A stretch of DNA of 9,396 nucleotides from Methylomarinum sp. (GTDB lineage: Bacteria; Pseudomonadota; Gammaproteobacteria; Methylococcales; Methylomonadaceae), in assembly GCA_013139755.1 (NCBI GenBank), contig WTAG01000543.1, positions 1 to 9,396 of the forward strand. Direction: 5' to 3'. Below the pieces are notes generated by a model. That model searched no databases, was not told the origin of the DNA, and saw only the letters and a program-made list of their open reading frames with translations. Positions within the stretch are counted from its first letter, which is position 1; each line of letters opens with the position of its first letter. A program made the position numbers and the translations under genes. This document shows, one piece after another, positions 1 to 5,842 of the stretch.

Positions 1-107
1 GTAATGCTCGGTTTGTATCACCTCTAACACAAGATAAAAAAACTGGAAAAGAGCGCTTCCAAATCAGTGTTAATGTCAATGCTCAAGAGGTTGAAGATAA
101 TGGGTGA
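1..107 (+). CDS. C-terminal end of a probable T2SS GspL/PilN-like protein (partial)
   Basis: The frame beginning at base 3 is open from the window edge and gives 34 residues before a TGA at 105-107. The visible piece (NARFVSPLTQDKKTGKERFQ, then a short beta-like ISVNVN stretch and an acidic end) looks like the last strands of a PilN-type periplasmic domain, the fold found at the C-terminus of GspL and in PilN. Its stop overlaps the start of the gspM-like gene by 8 bases, so it belongs to the same operon. Being next to a PilO-like GspM fits a GspL/PilN partner, since these two proteins pair in the inner-membrane platform. With so little sequence the family call is an inference from context. 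The catalytic, cytoplasmic and membrane parts lie outside the window. Confidence 0.5.
   Translation, partial: NARFVSPLTQDKKTGKERFQISVNVNAQEVEDNG
85..90 (+). promoter_or_regulatory. Shine-Dalgarno site that decides the gspM start
   Basis: AAGAGG lies 9 bases before the ATG at 100. In-frame upstream starts (GTG 67, ATG 73, ATG 79) have no comparable purine-rich site, and would give the membrane protein a longer N-terminus overlapping the preceding gene by 29-41 bases. The ATG at 100 gives an 8-base overlap and a typical short cytoplasmic end before the membrane helix. Confidence 0.6.
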
Positions 108-681
108 GCTTGTGTATCAGCGATGGATAGCACTAGGTTTGCTGGTAGTCGCTTTGTTATTGGTTCTGTTTGTCGCCATAATACCGCTGGGTTCTACAGG
201 GGTAGATTATCATGAGCAAAAACAGACATTAATTTTTAGGTTACAGCGTGCAAAACAAATTATTGCCAGAAAGGATCGTGTGCAGCAGGATATTGAGGAA
301 ATAAAACAGCAATATCAAAGCCAAAATTATTTTAGTACGCATACCACTGTTGCACTCGCTTCCGCTGATTTACAGCAGTTTATTAAATCAGCTATTTCTC
401 AAGCTGGCGGGCAATTAACCAGTACACAAGTGTTGCCCAGTAAAAATGAAGATGGCTTTAATAGAGTAACGGTTAAGGTCAGGATGTCTGGGGATATAGA
501 AGTCTTGAGAAATGTATTGCATGAGATAGAGTCCTCAGTGCCCGTTATGATTATCGATCAGATAGATATACGTCCAGTACGAGGTAAACGTAATCGTAAA
601 ACGCGAAAAATACAGCCAAGTAATAAGCTCAATGTTAATTTTCAGGTGGCAGGGTTTCTGAGGCAAGACCATGATGAATAA
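100..681 (+). CDS. gspM: Type II secretion system protein M, subtype b (PilO-like)
   Basis: A 193-residue bitopic inner-membrane protein of the T2SS assembly platform. From the ATG at 100: a short cytoplasmic end, one hydrophobic helix at about residues 10-32, a charged heptad-like coiled coil at about 36-75, then a periplasmic ferredoxin-like domain from about 85 to the end. That domain has the PilO/GspMb pattern: a helix starting ALASADLQQF, a GG turn, a strand reading VTVKVRMSGD, a helix with LHEIESS, and a closing strand LNVNFQVAGF. The family pairs with GspL/PilN and couples the cytoplasmic ATPase to pseudopilus assembly. An unusual very basic loop (about residues 158-176, RPVRGKRNRKTRK) sits before the last strand. 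The gene overlaps its upstream and downstream neighbours. It could be called PilO, but the adjacent GspC/N-like gene and lipidated GspD favour T2SS. Confidence 0.8.
   Translation: MGELVYQRWIALGLLVVALLLVLFVAIIPLGSTGVDYHEQKQTLIFRLQRAKQIIARKDRVQQDIEEIKQQYQSQNYFSTHTTVALASADLQQFIKSAISQAGGQLTSTQVLPSKNEDGFNRVTVKVRMSGDIEVLRNVLHEIESSVPVMIIDQIDIRPVRGKRNRKTRKIQPSNKLNVNFQVAGFLRQDHDE
660..663 (+). promoter_or_regulatory. Shine-Dalgarno site for the GspC/N-like gene
   Basis: GAGG lies 7 bases before the ATG at 671 and inside the end of gspM. It favours ATG 671 over the next in-frame ATG at 674. Confidence 0.5.
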
Positions 682-1231
682 TCAAGGGCTAAAGTGGTTG
701 GCTGGGGCATGCGGATTAATGCTTATGGTTTTATTAATGGAATGGATGGTTTTTGGAGCTTCTGAAAGTCAATCGATTGAATTATTAGCGAATATTAAAG
801 CATCGCAAAGTGAAGAAATGCAATTGCCAAAATTAAGCATGGATAAACAGTCCGTAGAATTATATGTAAACATGGTCGAAAATCCTTTATTTATAGAAGG
901 TAGAAAACCAATAGTTGATGAGGGGGGCGAAGTTTTAAATCAACAGGCCGGACAACTGGATGATTTAAATTTAGTAGGTATTTACTCGGTTGAAGGGCGG
1001 ATGACAGCTCTTTTTATGCAGCCAGGTAATGAGAATAAATCCCTGAAAAAATCAGAGGGTGATGATGTTTCTGGCTGGTTGTTAAAAGAGATTCAGCCAG
1101 ATAAAGTTATTTTGGAGCAAGCCGGGAAGGAAAAAACCATTATGTTAAGAATGCCAAAACCTAAGAACAAAATAAAACCCAGAAGAAAGCCAAAAGCGGT
1201 TGAACGTAAGCAAATAAAACTAAAATCTTGA
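671..1231 (+). CDS. Small GspC/GspN-like T2SS inner-membrane protein
   Basis: A 186-residue protein, probably the link between the inner-membrane platform and the secretin. It has one membrane helix at about residues 8-30, then a periplasmic linker. At 68-80 is MVENPLFIEGRKP, matching the 'PLF...RRP' motif common to the T2SS C and N families. A compact homology-region-like domain follows at about 96-151, marked by LNLVGIYSVEGRMTALF, a GDDVSGWLLKEIQPDKV stretch and alternating beta strands. In GspC the HR domain binds the N0 domain of GspD, and here gspD is the next gene. There is no PDZ or coiled-coil domain after the HR, so the protein is shorter than classical GspC. The last 33 residues are instead strikingly Lys/Arg-rich. 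The start overlaps gspM by 11 bases. Whether to name it GspC, GspN or PilP-like is uncertain, so no symbol is given. Confidence 0.72.
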   Translation: MMNNQGLKWLAGACGLMLMVLLMEWMVFGASESQSIELLANIKASQSEEMQLPKLSMDKQSVELYVNMVENPLFIEGRKPIVDEGGEVLNQQAGQLDDLNLVGIYSVEGRMTALFMQPGNENKSLKKSEGDDVSGWLLKEIQPDKVILEQAGKEKTIMLRMPKPKNKIKPRRKPKAVERKQIKLKS

Positions 1232-3369
1232 GAAAAAGAATGATTAACAATAAAGTAAATATTCCAGGTATTTTAGTCTTAAGTCTAATGCTTTCAGGGT
1301 GTGAGTTAATAGGCCCCAAGTTACATGAAAAAATTCCTTTAGAGTCGGTAATGCTCGTTGATAAAGCTGAAACAACAGAGGTTATTTATCAGGAATTAAG
1401 CAATAAAACAGCTGAAACAGATAACGAAGCAGGCACAAAAATAGAACTATACCCAGGAACAGGACAGTTTGTTGCCCAAAAAGCCAAAAGCATGTCGGTT
1501 CAATCAGAAAAAAAAGGCGAATACAGTCTGAATTTTGATGATGCAGATCTGAGTGAAGTGGTTAAAGTTATCTTAAGTGATATTTTGGCCGAGAATTACC
1601 TATTAAGCCCAAAAGTCACGGGTAAAGTAACATTACAAACCTCGCAGGCATTAAATAAGAGTGAATTACTGACGACATTGGAAATGTTATTGCAAATTAA
1701 TAATGCCGCATTTGTTTATAGTGACGGACTTTATCAAATCAAACCTAAGACTGAAGCGCTGAGTGGAAGTGCTTTTATAACGTATACTCAATATAAACAA
1801 AAAATACCCGCAGGCTATCAAGTTAGAGTGATACCTGTTAGAAATGTTGCGGTTGATGAGTTGGCGGAAATTATCAAGCCACTAATGCAAGATAAAAGTA
1901 TTCTGCACATAGATAGCAATAGAAACATGATGCTAATTGCTGGTACGCCATCTGAATTGGCGCGGGCAATGGAGATGGTTGAAGCATTTGATGTTGATGT
2001 GATGAAGGGACGCTCATTTGGCTTGTTTCCATTGCAAAACGTGGATGCCGTTAAGATGATCAGCGAATTAGAGCAGGTATTTAGCAAGCAAACTACAGAT
2101 TCGGCTAAGGCATTTTTTCAATTTATGGAAATTGAGCGTTTAAATGCCATCCTCGCTATTACTCAGCAGCCTAAATATTTAAAAGAAGTAGAGCGCTGGG
2201 TATTAAGATTAGATAGAGCTAATACCTCGGCTGGAGGCGGCGTGACAGTCTATAGAGTGCAGCATGTCGATGCGATAGAGCTAGCTGCCACATTAAATGA
2301 TATTTTTAGCCAGAGTGGACAGAGTAATCGCCCTGCATCAGTCGCTGCAGGGAAAAAAACGATTGAAGTAACTAATAAAAAACAAAAAGACACAAAGCCT
2401 ATTAATACGACTAAAATTAAAGCTACATCTTCAATTGCAGATGTTGGTGATGTCAGAATTATTGCTGATGAAATTAATAATGCACTAATTATTGTTGCAA
2501 CAGCACAAGATTACGCCGTGATGCAACAGGTGATTAAACAGCTGGATGTGATGCCGTTGCAGGTGTTGATTGATGCCACCATTGTGGAAGTGACTTTAAC
2601 CGATGAACTAAAATATGGGATTAAATGGTTTTTAAGTCATAATAATGGCGGCGAGAATGCGATTAGTTCAAATCAGGGGGAGTTTTTTACCGATGCCCTT
2701 GCTACTGCAGCTGGCGTCGCCTCAGGCGGCTTTGGCTATGCTTTTATTAGTGACTCGGGTGATATTGGTGCGGTATTGGACGCTGCAGCAACAGATAATA
2801 AAGCGAATGTAATTTCTTCTCCTTCGCTAATGGTTTTGAATAACCATCAGGCGACTATTCAGGTGGGAAAAGAAGTTCCCATTTTGACATCAGAATCGAC
2901 AAATACCAGTGGCGGTGCAGATCCTGTGGTAACCAATACCATTCAAATGCGAGATACCGGGATTACTTTAATCGTTAAGCCAAGAGTGAATGCGAATGGT
3001 TTGGTGATTATGGAAATTGAACAGAAGGCAGATGATGTCATTGAGGTATCAACATCAGGTATTAATTCGCCCTCTTTTCAACAACGGCAAATACAAAGTA
3101 CCGTCGCCGTGCAAAGTGGTGAAACGATTGTTTTAGGTGGATTGATTAATGAAACCGATACATTTAATCAAAATGGTATTCCTTTGTTACATAAACTGCC
3201 CTGGATAGGTCCTTTATTTGGGGAAACAGACAAAAAAAATAATAAAACAGAGCTGGTAGTATTAATAACGCCACGTGTTATCAAAACCCGTCAGTCTGCC
3301 CGCTTAATAACCAACGAGTTTAAGCGCAAGTTGTCAGGCATATATCAAGAAACAGTAAGCCTACATTAA
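1228..3369 (+). CDS. gspD: Type II secretion secretin GspD (lipoprotein)
   Basis: The outer-membrane channel of the T2SS, 713 residues from TTG 1228. A basic n-region, a hydrophobic stretch and an LSGC lipobox give lipidation at Cys25; Glu at +2 predicts outer-membrane sorting. A polar linker (26-95) leads to an N0 domain (about 98-172, LNFDDADLSEVVKVIL). N1-N3 repeats follow (about 195-440), with a Lys/Thr-rich insertion at about 375-403 in the last. The secretin core (about 445-685) shows VLIDATIVEVTLTDELKYG, VISSPSLMVLNNHQATIQVG, the GETIVLGGLI segment, and GIPLLHKLPWIGPLFG before VVLITPRVI. Only about 28 residues follow the core, shorter than the S-domain of pilotin-dependent GspDs. TTG 1228 overlaps the previous stop (TTGA). 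ATG 1240, with GAG 7 bases upstream, is a real alternative, but the longer form gives the signal peptide its Arg/Lys residues. PilQ is unlikely, since there are no AMIN domains. Confidence 0.93.
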   Translation: MRKRMINNKVNIPGILVLSLMLSGCELIGPKLHEKIPLESVMLVDKAETTEVIYQELSNKTAETDNEAGTKIELYPGTGQFVAQKAKSMSVQSEKKGEYSLNFDDADLSEVVKVILSDILAENYLLSPKVTGKVTLQTSQALNKSELLTTLEMLLQINNAAFVYSDGLYQIKPKTEALSGSAFITYTQYKQKIPAGYQVRVIPVRNVAVDELAEIIKPLMQDKSILHIDSNRNMMLIAGTPSELARAMEMVEAFDVDVMKGRSFGLFPLQNVDAVKMISELEQVFSKQTTDSAKAFFQFMEIERLNAILAITQQPKYLKEVERWVLRLDRANTSAGGGVTVYRVQHVDAIELAATLNDIFSQSGQSNRPASVAAGKKTIEVTNKKQKDTKPINTTKIKATSSIADVGDVRIIADEINNALIIVATAQDYAVMQQVIKQLDVMPLQVLIDATIVEVTLTDELKYGIKWFLSHNNGGENAISSNQGEFFTDALATAAGVASGGFGYAFISDSGDIGAVLDAAATDNKANVISSPSLMVLNNHQATIQVGKEVPILTSESTNTSGGADPVVTNTIQMRDTGITLIVKPRVNANGLVIMEIEQKADDVIEVSTSGINSPSFQQRQIQSTVAVQSGETIVLGGLINETDTFNQNGIPLLHKLPWIGPLFGETDKKNNKTELVVLITPRVIKTRQSARLITNEFKRKLSGIYQETVSLH

Positions 3370-3388
3370 TGAGTATCTGATCGACACA

Positions 3389-4912
3389 ATGATTCATAAA
3401 TACATAGAACGAATATTAAGAGCTAAAGTTTACGATGTGGCGATAGAAACCCCACTGGATTTTGCTCGTTCATTATCAGGTCGACTGGATAATAAAGTTT
3501 ATTTAAAAAGGGAAGACTTACAACCTGTTTTCTCTTTTAAGTTGCGAGGCGCGTATAACAAAATAGCGTCATTAAATGAGCAGGAGCGTAGTAAAGGGGT
3601 TATTGCAGCATCAGCAGGAAATCATGCGCAAGGTGTGGCTTTATCTGCAAAAAAATTAGGTATTAAAGCATTAATTGTTATGCCTAAAACCACGCCTGAA
3701 ATTAAAGTAAAAGCGGTTAAAGGCTGGGGTGCAAAAACGGTTTTGTTTGGTGACTCTTATGATGATGCATTGGCTCATGCAAAGGAGATAGAAAAAGAAA
3801 AAGGCATGACTTTTGTACATCCTTACGATGACCCCGAGGTCATTGCAGGGCAGGGGACTATTGGAATGGAAATCCTTAGACAAAAAACGGGAGAAATAGA
3901 TGCCATTTTTGTACCGGTTGGTGGTGGCGGTTTAATTGCAGGTATTGCGGCGTATGTAAAATTTGTAAGCCCAGCGACTAAAATTATTGGTGTAGAACAT
4001 GATGATGCGGATTGTCTTAATCGGGCATTACAGGCAAATCGACGAGTCATAATTAAGCAGGTTGGCTTGTTTGCTGATGGTGTTGCAGTGAAGCAAGTGG
4101 GTAGTGAGCCTTATAAATTAGCACAAAAATATGTTGATGAAGTGGTCACGGTAAGTACCGATGAGATTTGCGCGGCAATTAAAGATATTTTTGATGATAC
4201 TCGTTCAGTGGCAGAACCAGCCGGTGCTTTAGCTGTTGCTGGATTAAAGAAATATGTAGAACAGAACCAGCTTACTAATCAAGCATTGGTGGCGATAGAA
4301 AGTGGCGCAAATATTAATTTTGATCGTTTGCGTTATGTTGCTGAGCGTACTTTAGTTGGCGAACATAAAGAAATTCTACTGGCAGTGACGGTTCCAGAAG
4401 TGCCAGGTAGTTTTTTAAAGTTTTGTAAATTATTAGGTAAACGTAATATTACAGAATTCAATCATCGTTACTTTAATAGTAAGGTGGCGCAGGTTTTTGT
4501 TGGTATTTCCTGTAGTGGTCAACAAGCTGACAGGGATGAGTTGATTACCCAGCTAGAAGATGAAGGCTTTGCTGTGATAGATATGACTCTTAATGAGTTG
4601 GCTAAAGATCATGTGCGTTATATGGTGGGAGGGCATGCACCGTTAGAGTTAGGTGAAATTGTCTATAGCATTCAATTTCCAGAAAGACCGAGTGCCTTAA
4701 GTAAGTTTTTAGCGGCTTTAGGTAGTCGCTGGAATATCAGCATGTTTCACTATCGAAATCATGGTGCAGCATTTGGAAAGGTCTTAATGGGCATACAAAT
4801 GCCAAAATCTGAACGCGAAGAGTTTCAATTGCGACTTGATAAATTAGGCTTTGAGTATAAAGAAGAAACTAACAATCCCGCGTATAAGGTGTTTATCGGA
4901 GGCTGTGAATAG
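3389..4912 (+). CDS. ilvA: Threonine deaminase, biosynthetic (IlvA)
   Basis: A cytoplasmic PLP enzyme converting L-threonine to 2-oxobutanoate and ammonia, the first committed step to isoleucine. At 507 residues it is the long, regulated type. The catalytic domain (about 1-320) shows the PLP lysine in SFKLRGAY (Lys51), SAGNHAQG (75-82) for substrate and PLP contacts, the phosphate-binding tetraglycine VPVGGGGL (175-182) and SGANINFDRLRY (305-316). Two ACT-like domains follow: about 327-400 (LLAVTVPEVPGSFLKF) and about 420-505 (YSIQFPERPSALSKF, then WNISMFHYRNHG). Known family members are inhibited by isoleucine and activated by valine through this region, so the same control is likely here. 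The short catabolic TdcB/IlvA1 type lacks it. The gene starts 19 bases after gspD with no clear Shine-Dalgarno site and no intervening terminator, so co-transcription is possible. No frameshift is seen. Confidence 0.97.
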   Translation: MIHKYIERILRAKVYDVAIETPLDFARSLSGRLDNKVYLKREDLQPVFSFKLRGAYNKIASLNEQERSKGVIAASAGNHAQGVALSAKKLGIKALIVMPKTTPEIKVKAVKGWGAKTVLFGDSYDDALAHAKEIEKEKGMTFVHPYDDPEVIAGQGTIGMEILRQKTGEIDAIFVPVGGGGLIAGIAAYVKFVSPATKIIGVEHDDADCLNRALQANRRVIIKQVGLFADGVAVKQVGSEPYKLAQKYVDEVVTVSTDEICAAIKDIFDDTRSVAEPAGALAVAGLKKYVEQNQLTNQALVAIESGANINFDRLRYVAERTLVGEHKEILLAVTVPEVPGSFLKFCKLLGKRNITEFNHRYFNSKVAQVFVGISCSGQQADRDELITQLEDEGFAVIDMTLNELAKDHVRYMVGGHAPLELGEIVYSIQFPERPSALSKFLAALGSRWNISMFHYRNHGAAFGKVLMGIQMPKSEREEFQLRLDKLGFEYKEETNNPAYKVFIGGCE

Positions 4913-4931
4913 TAAAGACAGGGCGCATGGT

Positions 4932-5115
4932 GAAGTATCTCCCGCCTGCGCCGTCTCATGCCTTCGTCCTTGAACCGGAGGTTCAAGTGGAGGTTTCATC
5001 TCTACATCAGGCTTCCCGTATGAACGAGCATGCACACCAATAGAGAGTCTACTTCCGGGGTAAAAACAGGTTCAGGAAACACCCAGCACTAATCGAACGC
5101 TGCAGGAGATACAGA
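4932..5115 (-). ncRNA. ssrS: 6S RNA
   Basis: 6S RNA binds sigma70 RNA polymerase, mimics an open promoter and dampens transcription in stationary phase. Read on the minus strand, the ends form a closing stem of 11 pairs (5112-5102 with 4945-4935, one U-G; GUAUCUCC against GGAGAUAC). Nearer the 3' end is a CUUGAACC-UCC-GGUUCAAG hairpin (4987-4969), the same 8-pair stem with 3-base loop found in the E. coli RNA. The apical arm reads GCAUGCUCGUUCAUACGGGA followed by AGCCU (from 5033), very close to E. coli's GCAUGCUCGG...GAGAAGCCU. The 3' strand GGCGCAGGCGGGAGAU also matches. The position just after zapA on the same strand is the conserved location of ssrS. The usual downstream ygfA (5-formyltetrahydrofolate cyclo-ligase) is absent; ilvA converges instead. 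The ends are estimated from the stem and the upstream promoter. A 63-codon reading frame across this RNA is a chance one. Confidence 0.92.
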
Positions 5116-5120
5116 TCTCT

Positions 5121-5149
5121 ATTTTAACTTGATTTAAAGATTTTCTAAA
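5121..5149 (-). promoter_or_regulatory. Predicted sigma70 promoter of 6S RNA, inside the end of zapA
   Basis: On the minus strand, TTTAGA (5149-5144, 4 of 6 to TTGACA) is separated by exactly 17 bases from TAAAAT (5126-5121, 5 of 6 to TATAAT). Transcription would begin about 5-9 bases later, at about 5116-5112, where the closing stem of 6S begins. The -35 box lies within the last codons of zapA. The match of promoter position to the RNA end supports both calls. Confidence 0.65.
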
Positions 5150-5439
5150 ACGTTTTCTATTTTATGGCGTAAATTAGCTAAGTGAGAAGAAATATTCTCT
5201 TTGGGTTCTGTTCCTTTGTTTGATGAGTGACGTAACTCATGCGTTAGGTTTAATGCCGCCATCACAGCAATTCTATCCGCACCACTGACTTTACCTGAAT
5301 CTCGAATTGTACGCATTTGATCATCCAGTGCCTGGGCAGAACGGAGTAATGACTCTTGTTCATCTTCAGAGCATGCAATTTTATAATCTTTGCCCAGAAT
5401 TTTAATTAAGACAGGCTGTAATTTTGTGTTTTTGCTCAT
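5134..5439 (-). CDS. zapA: Cell division protein ZapA
   Basis: A 101-residue cytoplasmic protein that bundles and stabilises FtsZ protofilaments at the division ring. The N-terminal globular part (about 8-45) has the family pattern VLIKILGKDYKIACSEDE, then a helix with LLRSAQALDDQMRTIRDSG. A second part starting at about 52 (GADRIAVMAALNLTHEL) leads into a C-terminal amphipathic coiled coil (about 80-101, LANLRHKIENVLENL) used for tetramer formation. Length is close to E. coli ZapA (109). The start overlaps the stop of the zapB-like gene as ATGA, so the two are probably translated together. The 6S RNA gene lies immediately downstream on the same strand. Readthrough past the zapA stop would contribute longer 6S precursors. 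Confidence 0.93.
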   Translation of the reverse strand: MSKNTKLQPVLIKILGKDYKIACSEDEQESLLRSAQALDDQMRTIRDSGKVSGADRIAVMAALNLTHELRHSSNKGTEPKENISSHLANLRHKIENVLENL

Positions 5440-5663
5440 GAGCCATGTTCCATTGATTTTAAACGACTAATCATGGCTTCTACCCGGGTTCTGGCAACGG
5501 TGGTTTTTTCCAGTAACTTTGCTTTTTCTTTAACCAATTGATCCTGTTTAGTTTTTAAACTGCTATTTTCATCTTTAATTGAATTATATTGTTCAATCAG
5601 CACATCCAGCTTTTCTTCTAAGTCTTTTAATTCGGTTGATGTGTCTTTTTCTAAATCGGACAT
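5436..5663 (-). CDS. ZapB-like coiled-coil protein (TIGR02449 type)
   Basis: A 75-residue protein that is almost wholly coiled coil. Heptad-like hydrophobic spacing (LEEKLDVLIEQYNSIKDE, then LKTKQDQLVKEKAKLLEK) runs from about residue 10 to 70, with no membrane segment or cysteine. The ending RVEAMISRLKSMEHG is the recognisable mark of the small gammaproteobacterial family TIGR02449, found just upstream of zapA. Size and all-helical make-up resemble E. coli ZapB (81 residues), which bridges ZapA and the chromosome-organising MatP. A role as a ZapA partner at the division septum is inferred from this likeness and from the ATGA overlap with zapA; direct homology to ZapB is not shown by the sequence alone. 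The ATG at 5663 has no strong Shine-Dalgarno site. Confidence 0.82.
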   Translation of the reverse strand: MSDLEKDTSTELKDLEEKLDVLIEQYNSIKDENSSLKTKQDQLVKEKAKLLEKTTVARTRVEAMISRLKSMEHGS

Positions 5664-5750
5664 AAGGCGTTTTGATTCTTAATTTGAGTGATTTTGTAGG
5701 TGGCTTTCAATACAAAAACAGCGTATCTAATTAGGTTGTTTTATGGCTGC

Positions 5751-5780
5751 TTGCAGAGTGAGAAAACAATACCATAAAAT
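5751..5780 (+). promoter_or_regulatory. Candidate promoter for the ygfB-pepP-ubiH-ubiI operon
   Basis: TTGCAG (5751-5756; only the TTG matches the -35 consensus) is 18 bases from TAAAAT (5775-5780, 5 of 6 to TATAAT). The leader to the ygfB ATG would be about 55 bases. The -35 match is weak, so this is tentative. Confidence 0.35.
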
Positions 5781-5793
5781 TCCAGTTTGTATC
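5766..5793 (-). promoter_or_regulatory. Candidate extended -10 promoter for the zapB-like/zapA operon
   Basis: On the minus strand, TGG precedes TATTGT (5771-5766), an extended -10 form, with a poor -35 candidate GATACA (5793-5788) 16 bases upstream. It lies back to back with the plus-strand candidate. Low certainty. Confidence 0.3.
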
Positions 5794-5842
5794 TAATAAT
5801 GGTAGCATAAGCGATATATTTTTTTAGGATTATCCGAAATTT

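Larger units (their letters stand above)
5664..5842. other. Divergent intergenic region between zapB-like and ygfB
   Basis: A 179-base AT-rich gap that must hold the promoters of both flanking operons. It contains the candidate promoters listed separately, a nine-base direct repeat GTATCTAAT (5723-5731 and 5789-5797), an 8-base palindrome CTAATTAG (5727-5734), and GGATTATCC (5827-5835) just before ygfB. No reading frame, tRNA or clear terminator was seen. Confidence 0.6.

Noticed and set aside
1818..2087. 89-codon minus-strand reading frame within gspD
   Set aside because: Antisense to well-conserved secretin N-domain sequence, with Ser/Thr-rich composition typical of shadow frames.
3671..4050. 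Two minus-strand frames inside ilvA
   Set aside because: Both are opposite the highly conserved PLP-binding region of ilvA.
4844..5035. 63-codon minus-strand reading frame over the ilvA end and 6S RNA
   Set aside because: It is antisense to clear ilvA coding sequence and overlaps the conserved 6S RNA; the translation resembles no protein family I know.
5827..5835. GGATTATCC palindrome before ygfB as an operator
   Set aside because: A single short palindrome with no second copy. It overlaps the probable ribosome-binding site, so it may be chance.
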